Below, one piece after another: positions 19,463 to 33,823 of a stretch of 64,000 nt of DNA. The stretch spans positions 1 to 64,000 of the forward strand of contig CAJUHZ010000014.1 of assembly GCA_910585945.1 (NCBI GenBank), written 5' to 3'. A program made the position numbers and the translations under genes. Under the pieces are notes generated by a model, which searched no databases, had not been told where the DNA came from, and was given only the letters and a program-made list of their open reading frames with translations. Origin of the DNA: an uncultured Bilophila sp. (GTDB lineage: Bacteria; Desulfobacterota; Desulfovibrionia; Desulfovibrionales; Desulfovibrionaceae). Numbering within the stretch: the first letter of the stretch is position 1; each line of letters starts with the position of its first letter.

Positions 19463-20362
19463 ATGGCGTTTTTCGATGATGACGAAGGTTTTGACTACCA
19501 GGGCAATCTGATGCGCCCCCCGAGCGAGGCGGACAGCATCCTCATTCAGGCCACGCTCGGCTGTTCCCACAACAAGTGCACATTTTGCAACGCCTACCGC
19601 GACAAACGCCTGTTCGCCATCAAACCGCCGGAAACCATTCTGCGCGATCTCGCGTTCGCCGCGAAACACTGCCGCCGGCAGACGCGCGTGTTTCTGATGG
19701 ACGGGGACGCGCTGATCATGCCGCAGAAACGCCTTGTCTGGACTCTGGAACAGATCCGGGAAAAACTGCCCTGGGTGACCAGAGTCGGCCTGTACGCCAA
19801 CGGCAAGGGCGTGCGCTCCAAAAGCGACGCCGAATTGCGCGAACTGGCGGATCTCGGCCTCGGCATCGCCTACTTTGGCGTGGAGAGCGGCGATGACGAA
19901 ACCTTGCGCCGCATCCGCAAGGGATCCACGGCGGAACAACTCATCCGCGAAGGACGACGGCTGGAAGACGCCGGCATCGCCAACTCGGTGACGGTGCTGC
20001 TCGGCATCGCCGGCACGGAACGCTCGCTGGAACACGCCCGGGCGACGGGGCGGGTGCTGACGGCCATGGATCCCTCGTATGTGGGGGCGCTTTCCGTCAT
20101 CGTCATGCCGGGGACGGAGCTTGCCCGGGAGCAGGCGGCCGGAAGCTTCACCCTGCCCGCGCCGATGGATCTCCTGCGGGAACTGCACGAAATGGTGGAA
20201 CATACGGATCTGAGCCACGGCCTGTTCCGCGCCAACCACGCCTCAAACTACCTGCCGCTCAAAATCACCTACCCGGAAGGCAAGGCCACCGGACTGAAAA
20301 CCATAGAGGCGGCCCTGGCCGGAGAAATCGGCCTGAAGCCGGAGTGGTTCCGGGCGCTGTGA
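19463..20362 (+). CDS. radical SAM protein
   Basis: The 299-residue TIM-barrel protein has a variant radical SAM motif CSHNKCTFC (Cys34, Cys39, Cys42), CX4CX2C instead of the usual CX3CX2C, placed near the N-terminus. A GxGxAYFGVESGDDETL segment follows, typical of the Elp3/MiaB-like branch (B12-binding domain absent). CX4CX2C proteins of this size are common in anaerobes and have no assigned reaction. It stands 45 nt after the helicase and 72 nt before thiE; cotranscription is possible. Confidence 0.85.
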   Translation: MAFFDDDEGFDYQGNLMRPPSEADSILIQATLGCSHNKCTFCNAYRDKRLFAIKPPETILRDLAFAAKHCRRQTRVFLMDGDALIMPQKRLVWTLEQIREKLPWVTRVGLYANGKGVRSKSDAELRELADLGLGIAYFGVESGDDETLRRIRKGSTAEQLIREGRRLEDAGIANSVTVLLGIAGTERSLEHARATGRVLTAMDPSYVGALSVIVMPGTELAREQAAGSFTLPAPMDLLRELHEMVEHTDLSHGLFRANHASNYLPLKITYPEGKATGLKTIEAALAGEIGLKPEWFRAL

Positions 20363-20434
20363 AAGACGGTTTGACAAAGGCGGCCCACACCCTGCGCACA
20401 GATCGCAGCCACGAAAAATACGGAGGAACACAGG

Positions 20435-21088
20435 ATGAAACGTCTGCCCGGAGTCGGTGACGGAACGGATCTGTACGCGCTCACGGACGACGCCCTGTCG
20501 CTGGGCCGCCCGGTGCTCGACGTGGCGAAAGCCCTGCTCGGCGCGGGGATCAGGATCCTGCAATATCGCGAGAAAGACAAGAAAGCCGGCCGGATGCTGG
20601 AGGAATGCCGCGCCCTGCGCGAACTGACGCGCGCGGCCGGAGCCTGCCTTATCGTCAATGATCATGTGGATATCGCCCTTCTGTGCGAGGCGGACGGCGT
20701 GCATGTGGGGCAGGACGATCTGCCCGTGCCCGAAGTGCGCCGGCTGGTCGGCCCGGACATGATCATCGGCCTGTCCACGCACAGCCCGGAACAGGCGCGC
20801 GCCGCCGAAGCGGCCGGGGCGGACTACATCGGCGTCGGCCCGATCTACCCGACGCAGACCAAAAAGGACGTCTGCGCGCCCGTGACTCTGGATTACCTTG
20901 ACTGGGTCGTGGCCAACAGCCCGCTCCCCTTTGTCGCCATCGGGGGCATCAAGCGGCACAACATCGCTGATGTGGTCGCGCACGGCGCGCGGTGCTGCGC
21001 CCTTGTTTCCGAACTCGTCGGCGCGCCGGACATTGCGGCGCGCGTGGCGGAAGTCCGCGCGGCCATGCGCGGCAGGGGCCAAGGGTAG
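20435..21088 (+). CDS. thiE: thiamine phosphate synthase
   Basis: ThiE joins HMP-pyrophosphate and thiazole phosphate to make thiamine phosphate. The 217-residue TIM barrel shows the family features: LYALTDD, the pyrophosphate-binding QYREKDK, IVNDHVDIALLCEADGVHVGQDDL, GLSTHS, GPIYPTQTKKD and the phosphate-binding FVAIGGI. Length is normal. No TPP riboswitch was recognised upstream. Its 3' end is 4 nt from the convergent DsbA-like gene. Confidence 0.92.
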   Translation: MKRLPGVGDGTDLYALTDDALSLGRPVLDVAKALLGAGIRILQYREKDKKAGRMLEECRALRELTRAAGACLIVNDHVDIALLCEADGVHVGQDDLPVPEVRRLVGPDMIIGLSTHSPEQARAAEAAGADYIGVGPIYPTQTKKDVCAPVTLDYLDWVVANSPLPFVAIGGIKRHNIADVVAHGARCCALVSELVGAPDIAARVAEVRAAMRGRGQG

Positions 21089-21092
21089 AGCA

Positions 21093-21776
21093 TCAGGAAC
21101 ATCCGCCGTCAAGCCCGCAGGCCGCGCCCTCGGCAACAGTTCCCCGTTCGCCGGCAAGCGCCGCGTCCAGTTTGGCCCGCACTGTTTCATACGGCACATA
21201 GCCGCGCGCCAGCAGTTCACGCGCGCCGTTCCCTTCCAGATACAGGGTGGGATAGAGGCGAAATTCCCCCATGATCGCCAGCGCCTCGGCGGTTTCGCGT
21301 TCCGCGCGCTCCCGCACGTTCCTGTCGGCCAGAGCCGCGTCAAAAGCGGCCGCATCCACGCCCCAGCGCGACGCCAGGGCATGTTGCACGGCCGGGGCGA
21401 GCACATCCCGGCCTTCGCCGTACAAACCATGCTGAAAGGCTTCCATCTGTTCCGCTTCATGCCCCGGCGCAAGAACCTTCAGGGCAACGAGCGCCGCGCC
21501 CGCTTCCGGCGAATGCATCCGCCAGTCCGGCCCTCCGGACCCTGCTCCGTCCAGAGCCTTCAGAAAGGCGTCCACCGGCTGCCCGGCAGTCGTCGCCAGG
21601 CGGGTGAAAAACTCCCGGCTTCCCTTCATTTCTGAAAGCATCCGCGGAACCTCGACGAGATCGCCGCCGAGCACGCGCACGGACAGTTCAGGATGATCGG
21701 CCAGAATACGCCGCATCACCGGCACAAAGCCATAACACCACGGACAAAACACATCGGAAAGGTACAGAAGGTTCAT
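21093..21776 (-). CDS. DsbA-family (FrnE-like) thioredoxin-fold protein
   Basis: The 227-residue protein starts MNLLYLSDVFCPWCYG, with the redox CPWC (Cys11, Cys14) at the end of the first strand. A helical insert and the cis-Pro region YPTLYL follow. No signal peptide is present, so it is cytoplasmic, as in FrnE/2-hydroxychromene-isomerase-like members of PF01323. It ends CGLDGGCS, adding two Cys. The upstream longer frame passes through repeat DNA and is not used. It is probably a dithiol oxidoreductase of unknown partner. Confidence 0.85.
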   Translation of the reverse strand: MNLLYLSDVFCPWCYGFVPVMRRILADHPELSVRVLGGDLVEVPRMLSEMKGSREFFTRLATTAGQPVDAFLKALDGAGSGGPDWRMHSPEAGAALVALKVLAPGHEAEQMEAFQHGLYGEGRDVLAPAVQHALASRWGVDAAAFDAALADRNVRERAERETAEALAIMGEFRLYPTLYLEGNGARELLARGYVPYETVRAKLDAALAGERGTVAEGAACGLDGGCS

Positions 21777-21827
21777 TTGCGCATCCTCGGGCAGAACAGT
21801 GGCCCAATGTGAAAACGGGAGGCTGCC

Positions 21828-21960
21828 CACCCCGCCGGGGGCATGATGCCCCCGGACCCCTCGGATGCCGGTGTGGCGCGCCACGCCAGCCCCTGGGGTA
21901 CAGGAGGATCATTCCCTGCCGAGAGGTTTGGGGCGAGAAGCCCCCAACATTTCAAACTGA
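21828..21960. repeat. GC-rich palindromic intergenic repeat
   Basis: It contains GGGGGCATGATGCCCCC (near 21840) and, about 75 bp on, the reverse complement of the window's first 50 bases (ACAGGAGGATCATTCC ... GGGGCGAGAAGCCCCC). It fills most of the gap between the DsbA-like gene and the rpoC terminator. It is non-coding. Confidence 0.6.
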
Positions 21961-21992
21961 CCCATTCCGCAGGCAAATGGTACGGGAATCAT

Positions 21993-22033
21993 AAAAAAGA
22001 GCGGTTCCACATGACAGGGAAACCGCTCTTTTT
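21993..22033 (-). terminator. intrinsic terminator of the rpoBC operon (bidirectional)
   Basis: The stem AGAGCGGTT (21998-22006) pairs with AACCGCTCT (22021-22029). On the minus strand it is followed by six T, and on the plus strand by five T. A second, imperfect stem (GGTTCACTCGCC / GGCGGGTGAACC, 22078-22118) lies between it and the rpoC stop codon. Confidence 0.85.
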
Positions 22034-22164
22034 CATTCATAGCAAACACATTTCAGCATTCAGCCGGACTAAAATGCGGTTCACTCGCCCCAAAACGCGC
22101 TTTTTGGCGGGTGAACCCGGCGTTGCCGCCGCGTATGAAATGCCCTGCCATCACAATGCGGGCG

Positions 22165-26343
<4,179 letters not shown>

Positions 26344-26517
26344 GTATGCGCTCCCTTTGCAAATCGGGTTGCGGAGCTTCCGCCGCGCGGCGGCGGAAGT
26401 CGCGTCCCGGAGCTGTGCTCCGGAACGGAGCAGGATCAAAGGCTGTCGCGTCGGGCGTGCCCGGCCGGGCCTTGCGCGGTCCGGCCGGACACGCCGGGGT
26501 CAACCGGATGAACCGGG

Positions 26518-29500
26518 TTATATCTCGTCTTCCCTGAAAATGGCCGGTTTGGGCTTTTTCTTGCCTTCTTCCTGATGCAGGTTGACGTTGAGGCCGAGCG
26601 ACATGAGTTCCTTCACCAGCACGTTGAAGGATTCGGGCAGGCCGGCCTCCAGGAAGTTGTCGCCCTTGACGATCTTTTCGTACATCTTCACGCGCCCGGT
26701 CACGTCGTCGGATTTGACGGTGAGGAATTCCTGCAACAGGTAGGACGCGCCGTAGGCTTCAAGCGCCCACACTTCCATTTCCCCGAGACGCTGGCCGCCA
26801 AACTGCGCCTTGCCGCCCAGGGGCTGCTGCGTCACCAGCGAGTAGGGGCCGGTGGAGCGGGCATGGATCTTCTCGTCAACCAGGTGGTGGAGCTTCAGGA
26901 AGTACATGACGCCCGTGGTCACCCGATTCTTGAACGGCTCGCCGGTGCGGCCGTCGTACAGCACGGATTTGCCGTCGTCGGGCAGTCCCGCGCGGGACAG
27001 CCAGTTCCAGATCTCCGATTCCTGCGCGCCGTCGAACACCGGGGTGTAGGTGATGATGCCTTCCCGCAGTTTGAGCACAGACTTGCGGAACGACTCGTCA
27101 TCCATGGCGTCCACTTCGGCGCTGATTTCGGGCGAATTGAAAATGTCCTTCACCTCTTCGCGCACCTGTCTGAGCATGGCGCCGCTGTCCACCAGTTCCG
27201 CAAGCTGGCGGCCGAGTTCGCGCGCGGCCCAGCCCAGGTGCACTTCCATGATCTGCCCGATGTTCATGCGCGAAGGCACGCCAAGGGGGTTGAGCACAAT
27301 GTCCACCGCCCGGCCGTCCGCAAAGAAGGGCATGTCCTCTTCCGGCAGAATGCGGGAGACGACCCCCTTGTTGCCGTGCCGGCCGGCCATCTTGTCGCCC
27401 ACGGAGAGCTTGCGCTTGACCGCGATATGCACCTTGACCATCTTGATCACGCCGGGGGGCAGATCGTCCCCTTCCGTGGCCTTCTCCCGCTTGGCGTCGT
27501 AAATGGCCTTGACGTAGGCGATCTGGCGATCGTACAGCGCGAGGAGTTCACCCACGGCCTCGTTGACTTCCTTGCTCCTGAACGCGCCTTCCAGCTTTTT
27601 CAGTGGCACTTCCTCAAGGATTTCCCGCGTCAGGGCCGCGCCGGCCTCGGCCAGCACTTCGCCCTTTTTCCTGCCGGCCAGGGTCACGGCAAGCTGCTTG
27701 CCTTCCGCCTCGGCCAGTACCTTCTCTCTCATGCTGACGGTGACGCCGCGCACATGGGCCTGTTCCTTGCGGTCCAGACGGCTGATTTCATGATCCTCGA
27801 TCTGACGGGTGCGATCGTCCTTCTCGCCGGAACGGCGGTTGAAGACCTTCACGTCGATGACCGTGCCCTCGATTCCCGGCGGGACCTTGAGCGAGGTGTT
27901 TTTCACGTCGCGCGCCTTGTCACCGAAGATCGCGCGGAGGAGTTTTTCTTCCGGCGTGAGCTGGGTTTCGCCCTTGGGGGTGATTTTGCCGACAAGGATA
28001 TCGTCCGGCTTCACGGCCGCGCCGATGCGGATGATCCCGCTGTCGTCAAGGTTGCGGAGCATTTCCTCACCGACGTTGGGGATATCGCGGGTGATTTCTT
28101 CCGGTCCGAGCTTGGTGTCGCGCGCGACGACCTCGAATTCCTCGATGTGCACCGAGGTATAGATGTCTTCCTTGACCACGCGTTCGGAAATGAGCACGGA
28201 GTCTTCAAAGTTGTAGCCGCACCAGGGCATGAAGGCGATCATCATGTTCTTGCCGAGGGCCAGCCCGCCGTCATGAATGGCGGGGCCGTCGGCCAGCACC
28301 TGCCCCTTTTTCACCCGCTGCCCCGGCTCGCAGGACGGAACCTGACCGAAACAGGAATTCTGGTTGGACTTGTGGTGCTTCAGCAGATCGTAGGCGCGCA
28401 CTCCGCCGAGGCTGGGGTACAGGGCCGGATCGTCGTAACAGACAATGATCCGGTCCGCGTCGGCGTAGTGGACCACGCCGTCCCCTTCCGCCAGGATGCA
28501 CGCGCCGGAGTCTCTCGCCACGTCCACTTCCATGCCCGTGCCGACCAGGGGCCGCTCCGAGCGGAGAAGGGGCACGGCCTGCCGCTGCATGTTCGATCCC
28601 ATCAGGGCGCGGTTGGCGTCGTCATGCTCCAGGAAGGGAATGAGCGCCGCGGAGATGGACACCATCTGACTTGGCGAAATGTCCATCAGCGTGACGTCGT
28701 CGCGCGGCTCCATGCCCACATCGCCCCGCGCCCGCACGGACACGTATTCGTCGGCAAGGTGGCCGGCTCCGTCCACCGCGGCGTTGGCCTGGGCGATGAC
28801 ATGCCCGCTTTCGCACGAGGCGTCGAGATGCACGATCTCGTCCGTCATGGAGCCGTCGCGCACAACGCGGTACGGCGTTTCGATAAAGCCGTAATCGTTG
28901 ACCTTGGCGTAGGTGGTCAGCGAAACGATGAGGCCGATGTTCGGACCTTCCGGCGTTTCAATGGGGCAGATGCGCCCGTAGTGCGAGACGTGCACGTCGC
29001 GCACTTCAAAACCCGCGCGCTCGCGCGTCAGGCCGCCCGGACCCAGCGCGGAGAGACGCCGCTTGTGCGTCACTTCCGACAGGGAGTTGGTCTGATCCAT
29101 GAACTGCGAAAGCTGCGAAGTGCCGAAAAATTCCTTCAGCACGGCCGCCACCGGCTTCGGGTTGATCAGGTCATGCGGCATGAGCGTGGCCACTTCCTGA
29201 ATGCTCATGCGCTCCTTGATCGCCCGCTCCATGCGCACAAGGCCGATGCGGTACTGGTTTTCCACCAGTTCGCCCACCAGGCGCACTCGGCGGTTGCCGA
29301 GGTGGTCGATATCGTCCGCGGGGCCGTGGCTGTCTTTCAACTGCACAAGGACCTTGATGGCTTCCAGAATATCATCGTCGGCCAGGGTGCGGAGATCCGC
29401 GTGCTCGGAGCGCCCGAGGCGCTGATTGAGCTTGTACCGTCCCACCGGGGAGAGATCGTAGTAGTCCGCATTGCGGAACAGATTGTCAAAGAAGGACGCC

Positions 29501-30642
29501 GCGATTTCGGGCGTGGGCGGGGAGCTTGGCCGCAACCGGCGGTAGATTTCCTCCTGCGCCTTTTCCCTGGTGGGGGTTTTGTCCTGCACCAGAGTGTCGC
29601 GGATGGAAGAGGAGGTGTCCGTGCCGCGGGTATGCAGCACGGGCAGACGGACAATGCCGGCCTCGCGGCAGGCGTCGATCAGCCCGGCCGTGATTTCGTC
29701 CGCCGCTTCGGCAAGAATTTCGCCGGTGTTGGCGTCCACCAGATCTTCAGCCAGGAAAAGCCCGAGCGGGGCTTCGGGCGCCACTTCAATGGACGCAAGC
29801 CCGGCCGTTTCCATGAGCCGCCACGCGCGCTTGGTGATCGCCTTGCCGGCCTTGACGATCACGTTGCCCTCGCCGTCCACGATATCAGCGAAGGCCGGCT
29901 CCTTGCGGTAGCACTCGGGATCAAAGGCCCAGGTCACGCGGCCGTCGGCCTCAAGCGCGTAGGTTTCCTTCTTGTAAAAGGCGTCGAGGATGTCCGTCTT
30001 GCTCATGCCCATGGCCTTGAGCAGGATTGTCGCCGGCATTTTGCGCCGGCGGTCGATGCGGACATACAGAATGTCTTTGTGGTCAAAATCAAAATCCAGC
30101 CAGGAACCGCGCATGGGGATGACCCGGCAGGAATAGAGCACCTTGCGGCTGGTGTGGGTCTTGCCGCCGTCGTGCTCAAAGATGATGCCCGGCGAGCGCT
30201 GGAGCTGGTTCACGATGACCCGCTCGGTGCCGTTGATGATGAACGTGCCCTTTTCCGTCATCAGCGGCAGCGTGCCGAAGTAGATATCCTGTTCCTTGAT
30301 GTCGCGAACCGTGCGGTTTTGCGTCTCCTCCTCCACGTCGTAGACGACAAGACGCACCTTGATGCGTACCGGGGCCTCATAGGTCAGTCCCTTGGAGATG
30401 CATTCCGCCTGATCGTATTTGGGTTCCCCGATTTCGTAGCTTGCAAATTCGAGGCTCGCCGTACGGTTGAAATCTTCAATGGGGAAGACGGAACGGAAAA
30501 CTCCTTCCAGCCCTTCGTCGGGCAGGCGCTCCTCGCGCCCTTCCTGAAGAAACTTCCGGTAGGAGTCCACCTGAAGGTTGAGCAGATGCGGGACAGGCAC
30601 CTCAACCTTGATTTTGCCAAATTGCTTGGTAAGCTGACCCAT
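26518..30642 (-). CDS. rpoB: RNA polymerase beta subunit
   Basis: The 1374-residue product starts [16 protein letters not shown] and contains the full beta core. The rifampicin region reads [47 protein letters not shown], with the usual sensitive-type residues. [12 protein letters not shown] and the C-terminal [18 protein letters not shown] are also present. It is transcribed with rpoC. A terminator after rplL and two candidate promoters in the 551-nt leader suggest partly independent control from the ribosomal protein genes. Confidence 0.99.
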   Translation of the reverse strand: MGQLTKQFGKIKVEVPVPHLLNLQVDSYRKFLQEGREERLPDEGLEGVFRSVFPIEDFNRTASLEFASYEIGEPKYDQAECISKGLTYEAPVRIKVRLVVYDVEEETQNRTVRDIKEQDIYFGTLPLMTEKGTFIINGTERVIVNQLQRSPGIIFEHDGGKTHTSRKVLYSCRVIPMRGSWLDFDFDHKDILYVRIDRRRKMPATILLKAMGMSKTDILDAFYKKETYALEADGRVTWAFDPECYRKEPAFADIVDGEGNVIVKAGKAITKRAWRLMETAGLASIEVAPEAPLGLFLAEDLVDANTGEILAEAADEITAGLIDACREAGIVRLPVLHTRGTDTSSSIRDTLVQDKTPTREKAQEEIYRRLRPSSPPTPEIAASFFDNLFRNADYYDLSPVGRYKLNQRLGRSEHADLRTLADDDILEAIKVLVQLKDSHGPADDIDHLGNRRVRLVGELVENQYRIGLVRMERAIKERMSIQEVATLMPHDLINPKPVAAVLKEFFGTSQLSQFMDQTNSLSEVTHKRRLSALGPGGLTRERAGFEVRDVHVSHYGRICPIETPEGPNIGLIVSLTTYAKVNDYGFIETPYRVVRDGSMTDEIVHLDASCESGHVIAQANAAVDGAGHLADEYVSVRARGDVGMEPRDDVTLMDISPSQMVSISAALIPFLEHDDANRALMGSNMQRQAVPLLRSERPLVGTGMEVDVARDSGACILAEGDGVVHYADADRIIVCYDDPALYPSLGGVRAYDLLKHHKSNQNSCFGQVPSCEPGQRVKKGQVLADGPAIHDGGLALGKNMMIAFMPWCGYNFEDSVLISERVVKEDIYTSVHIEEFEVVARDTKLGPEEITRDIPNVGEEMLRNLDDSGIIRIGAAVKPDDILVGKITPKGETQLTPEEKLLRAIFGDKARDVKNTSLKVPPGIEGTVIDVKVFNRRSGEKDDRTRQIEDHEISRLDRKEQAHVRGVTVSMREKVLAEAEGKQLAVTLAGRKKGEVLAEAGAALTREILEEVPLKKLEGAFRSKEVNEAVGELLALYDRQIAYVKAIYDAKREKATEGDDLPPGVIKMVKVHIAVKRKLSVGDKMAGRHGNKGVVSRILPEEDMPFFADGRAVDIVLNPLGVPSRMNIGQIMEVHLGWAARELGRQLAELVDSGAMLRQVREEVKDIFNSPEISAEVDAMDDESFRKSVLKLREGIITYTPVFDGAQESEIWNWLSRAGLPDDGKSVLYDGRTGEPFKNRVTTGVMYFLKLHHLVDEKIHARSTGPYSLVTQQPLGGKAQFGGQRLGEMEVWALEAYGASYLLQEFLTVKSDDVTGRVKMYEKIVKGDNFLEAGLPESFNVLVKELMSLGLNVNLHQEEGKKKPKPAIFREDEI

Positions 30643-30874
30643 TGTCTCACCTCTGAGAAGGTTGATCGGCGGCGTCCGCTTTCCGGAGAAGACGGACGCG
30701 GGCCGGAACGGGGCCGGGTTGCACGGCGGTCGATCGCTTTACGGATATCCGCGCGGGTATCCGTACGCCGTCCCGCAAGGGGACGACGCGCCGCGAAGCA
30801 GCGTGAATCAGCCGGAAACCACATTTGCCGGCTGGCGATTCCGCATCGAAAAATCTCCGCTTCAATGCGCCATC

Positions 30875-30902
30875 AATATAATAAACGCAACAATGCCGAC
30901 AA
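30875..30902 (-). promoter_or_regulatory. candidate rpoB promoter, proximal
   Basis: On the minus strand TTGTCG, 16 nt, TATATT; the -10 lies in an AT-rich island. The predicted leader to rpoB is about 225 nt. Confidence 0.45.
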
Positions 30903-31016
30903 CATATGACCCCACCGATTGCCCGGTGAGTTGTTGCCGACTGCTGATGCTTGCGGAAGACGTGTTGACTGTGCCAGGAAGCATCCTTGCTTTGGTAGGT
31001 GTTGCGTGAATTCGGC

Positions 31017-31045
31017 ACGATAGTTTTTTTTTTCATCGGGTGCAA
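31017..31045 (-). promoter_or_regulatory. candidate rpoB promoter, distal
   Basis: On the minus strand TTGCAC, 17 nt (including ten consecutive A), TATCGT. An AT-rich segment (31047-31070) lies just upstream, like an UP element. It sits about 80 nt beyond the rplL terminator, as expected for a promoter that restarts transcription of rpoBC. Confidence 0.5.
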
Positions 31046-31121
31046 GCATTTTTTATTGAAATATATATTTCACCAGAGAGCAGGCCGGCGGGGACGCTGA
31101 CGCGTCCGCGGAGCGCGGCAC

Positions 31122-31149
31122 AAAAAAAGCGCGCCCACATGGAGCGCGC
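31122..31149 (-). terminator. intrinsic terminator/attenuator after rplL
   Basis: An 8-bp stem (GCGCGCTC / GGGCGCGC with one G-U pair on RNA, loop CAUGU) is followed by seven T on the minus strand, 45 nt after the rplL stop. Its strength suggests that most rplJL transcripts stop here and that rpoBC depend on read-through or on the promoters downstream. Confidence 0.8.
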
Positions 31150-31193
31150 CTTGCGTCCGTCCTGTTCGGGCGGCGCTGAACAGAAAAGCGAGC

Positions 31194-31580
31194 TTACTTC
31201 ACTTCGACGGTAGCGCCGGCTTCGGTGAGCTGCTTCTTGGCTTCTTCGGCTTCTTCCTTGGAAACGGCTTCCTTCAGGGTGGAGGGAGCGCCGTCGACCT
31301 TGTCCTTGGCTTCCTTCAGGCCGAGGCCGGTGAGGGCGCGCACGACCTTGATGACGCCGATCTTGTTGGCGCCGGCTTCCTTCAGGATGACGTCGAATTC
31401 CGTCTTTTCTTCCGCGGCTTCAGCGGCCGCGCCGGCAGCCGGAGCGGCCATCATCATGCCCACGGCCGGAGCCGCGGCGGACACGCCGAACTTTTCTTCC
31501 AGTTCCTTGATGAACTCGGAGAGTTCGAGCACGGTCATATTGGAGATAAACTCAACAACTTCTTCTTTGGTAACGGCCAT
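31194..31580 (-). CDS. rplL: 50S ribosomal protein L7/L12
   Basis: This 128-residue stalk protein recruits translational GTPases. The N-terminal dimerisation helix region, an Ala/Gly-rich hinge ([15 protein letters not shown]) and the conserved C-terminal domain ([39 protein letters not shown]) are all visible. It is downstream of rplJ and followed by a strong terminator. Confidence 0.99.
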   Translation of the reverse strand: MAVTKEEVVEFISNMTVLELSEFIKELEEKFGVSAAAPAVGMMMAAPAAGAAAEAAEEKTEFDVILKEAGANKIGVIKVVRALTGLGLKEAKDKVDGAPSTLKEAVSKEEAEEAKKQLTEAGATVEVK

Positions 31581-31747
31581 TGGATTGCTCCTGTACTCTT
31601 TGGTTGTTCTGGTTGCCCGCGAAAAGGCATCAGCTTTCCGCTCTCATGCGCCTGCTTCTCCCCATGCCAGACATACGCCGGACATGCAGGGGGTTCGGCC
31701 GCCGCTCCCCGCCGGAGGCGGAAAGGCTCGGCCGATACGCACGATCC

Positions 31748-32266
31748 CTATGCGGCTTTCTTCTCTTCGATCGCCTTGAGGGCGTAGAGAAGCGGCCGCA
31801 CCATATTCGCAAACAGGGAAACGAAATTGGTGGGCACGGCGTTCATCGTGCCAAGCAGCTGGCCAAGCATTTCCTGCTTGCCCGGCAGTTTGGCGAGGCT
31901 TTCCACCTGATCGGCGGAAAGCGCCTTGCCTTCAAGGCTTGCAAGGCGCACGGCGAACAACTTGCTCGTTTTGGCGAAGTCGCTCACCGCCTTGGCCACC
32001 GGCACCGGGTCTCCAAACCCGAATGCGACGGCGCAGTTCTCCTTGAACTTGTCCTTGATGACGTCGTGCGTGCCATCGGTGAGGGCAATGCGTGCCAGGG
32101 TGTTTTTCACGACGAGACATTCGCCGCCTGCTTCGCGCAGCTTCACCCGGAGACGCGTCAGCTCTTCCACCGTCATCCCCTTGAAATCTGTCACCACCAC
32201 GAACGACGCGGCATCGGCTTTCGCCTTTATCTGCGCGATCAGGGCGGCTTTTTCAGATCTGTTCAC
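31748..32266 (-). CDS. rplJ: 50S ribosomal protein L10
   Basis: L10 is the base of the L7/L12 stalk. The 172-residue protein starts at GTG ([17 protein letters not shown]), preceded by GAGGAG 6 nt upstream. That Shine-Dalgarno fixes the start 26 codons inside the open frame. [18 protein letters not shown] and [11 protein letters not shown] are the family signatures. The L10-L12 complex normally represses translation through the leader between rplA and rplJ. Confidence 0.98.
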   Translation of the reverse strand: MNRSEKAALIAQIKAKADAASFVVVTDFKGMTVEELTRLRVKLREAGGECLVVKNTLARIALTDGTHDVIKDKFKENCAVAFGFGDPVPVAKAVSDFAKTSKLFAVRLASLEGKALSADQVESLAKLPGKQEMLGQLLGTMNAVPTNFVSLFANMVRPLLYALKAIEEKKAA

Positions 32267-32508
32267 GTGAATCTCCTCACGGTAGGGGGTTGGTCCGGAC
32301 CCGTCGGGAACGCCTGCCGGGTCCGCAGTGGAAAGCCGAGCCAAAGAATTCGTCTGAGCAGGCCATGTTCCGCGCGCGGCGGCATGCGCCCCGCGGCTGA
32401 TTAAGGGTTGCCCCGCCTGCCGTCTTCGACTCGAACTCCCAATCCATTACCAGGGGCGGCCCGCTTCAGCCATGAAGCCGGGCCGCCGCATCGAAAGCCG
32501 GGTCAAAC
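32267..32508 (-). promoter_or_regulatory. rplA-rplJ intergenic leader (presumed L10 leader) with strong hairpin
   Basis: This 242-nt gap is where L10-type autoregulatory leaders occur. Right after rplA the minus strand folds into a long stem, GGCGGCCCGGCTTC / GAAGCGGGCCGCC (32455-32487, one bulge), without a T tract. Further on is a GGCGGGGCAACCCTTAATC segment. I could not assign a specific leader consensus, so the regulatory call rests mainly on position. Confidence 0.4.
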
Positions 32509-33216
32509 TCAGCCTTCGATAAATTTCTTCAACTGTCCCATGTCCACCTTGAAGCCAGGACCCATAGTGGTGGAAACAGCGATACTCTTCATGTATGTGC
32601 CCTTGGCCGCCGAGGGCTTCAGGCGATTGACGGCGTCGATCAACGCCTTCAGATTGCCGAGCACCTTTTCCGGACCGAAGGAAACCTTGCCGAGAGGCGC
32701 GTGCAGCACGCCCGCCTTGTCAACCTTGAAGTCGACACGGCCGGCTTTCAGTTCTTTCACCGCGGTGGCGACGTCAAAGGTGACCGTGCCGGTCTTGGCA
32801 TTGGGCATAAGCCCGCGCGGGCCGAGCACGCGGCCGATCTGGCCGACAAGGGCCATAACATCGGGCGTGGCCACGGCGGCGTCAAATTCAAGCCAGCCTT
32901 CCTTGACCTGGGCCACAAGATCTTCCGCACCCACGCTGTCGGCGCCGGCGGCTCTGGCTTCAGCCTGCTTCTCGCCCTTGCAGAAGACGGCCACGCGCAC
33001 CGTCTTGCCAAGGCCGTGCGGCAGGGAAACCGCGCCACGCACCATCTGGTCGGAATACTTGGGGTCCACGCCGAGGCCGATAGCCACATCCACGGTCTCG
33101 TCAAATTTGGCGAATGAGGCGGCAAGGGACTTTTCCACAGCTTCCTCCACGGAGAAACGCTGGGTGAGGTCGATTCCTTCCACCGCCTTGCGATATTTCT
33201 TCCCGAATCTGGGCAT
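32509..33216 (-). CDS. rplA: 50S ribosomal protein L1
   Basis: The 235-residue protein begins [16 protein letters not shown] with AGGAAAG upstream. It contains the L1 signature around [20 protein letters not shown] and the [18 protein letters not shown] segment. L1 binds 23S rRNA at the E-site stalk and its own mRNA. It follows rplK by 96 nt in the standard L11-L1 order. Confidence 0.99.
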   Translation of the reverse strand: MPRFGKKYRKAVEGIDLTQRFSVEEAVEKSLAASFAKFDETVDVAIGLGVDPKYSDQMVRGAVSLPHGLGKTVRVAVFCKGEKQAEARAAGADSVGAEDLVAQVKEGWLEFDAAVATPDVMALVGQIGRVLGPRGLMPNAKTGTVTFDVATAVKELKAGRVDFKVDKAGVLHAPLGKVSFGPEKVLGNLKALIDAVNRLKPSAAKGTYMKSIAVSTTMGPGFKVDMGQLKKFIEG

Positions 33217-33312
33217 TGCTCTTTCCTTTCAAAGGCTTGTCATCCAACATCTCCTGCCTCGCTCGTCCGTGCCGGACGACGGGGCAGTACGACTGACGCG
33301 GCGGGGCGAAGT

Positions 33313-33735
33313 CTACTTGACTTCGACGCCCATGCTCCGGGCCGTGCCCAGAATCGAACGCCGGGCGGCGTCCAGATCCTTCGCGGTGAGATCGGGCATC
33401 TTCAGCTTGGCGATCTCGTCCACCTGCTGCATGGTGATGCTTCCCACCTTGGTGCGGTTGGGTTCGCCGGAACCCTTTTCCACCTTTGCGGCCTTCATGA
33501 CCAGAACGGCGGCCGGCGGCGTCTTGGTGATGAACGTAAAGGAACGATCAGCGAACGCGGTGATCACCACCGGAATGATCATTCCCTTCTGATCCTGGGT
33601 GCGGGCATTGAACTCCTTGCAGAACTGCATGATGTTCAAGCCATGCTGCCCGAGAGCAGGGCCTACCGGCGGAGAGGGATTCGCCGCCCCGGCGGGAATC
33701 TGCAACTTGATTTTGGCGACTTCTTTCTTGGCCAT
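33313..33735 (-). CDS. rplK: 50S ribosomal protein L11
   Basis: This 140-residue protein ([35 protein letters not shown]) has the usual Pro/Gly-rich N-terminal domain and the C-terminal rRNA-binding domain ([18 protein letters not shown]). It forms the GTPase-associated centre with 23S rRNA. It lies 88 nt after nusG. Confidence 0.99.
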   Translation of the reverse strand: MAKKEVAKIKLQIPAGAANPSPPVGPALGQHGLNIMQFCKEFNARTQDQKGMIIPVVITAFADRSFTFITKTPPAAVLVMKAAKVEKGSGEPNRTKVGSITMQQVDEIAKLKMPDLTAKDLDAARRSILGTARSMGVEVK

Positions 33736-33823
33736 TGTCTTTCAACCCTTATGAGCACGGCGACGATGCCGTGGACAGCAAAGCCCGGTCCGAACGCTGC
33801 TGCCGGACCGGCCGAAACATCGG

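Noticed and set aside
20363..20434. TPP riboswitch before thiE
   Set aside because: The 72-nt gap is too short and has no CUGAGA-type motif.
32420..32450. tRNA-like T-arm sequence (GGGAGTTCGAGTC) in the rplA-rplJ gap
   Set aside because: The bases after the loop do not pair with the 5' side and no acceptor or anticodon arm is present; chance similarity within the leader.
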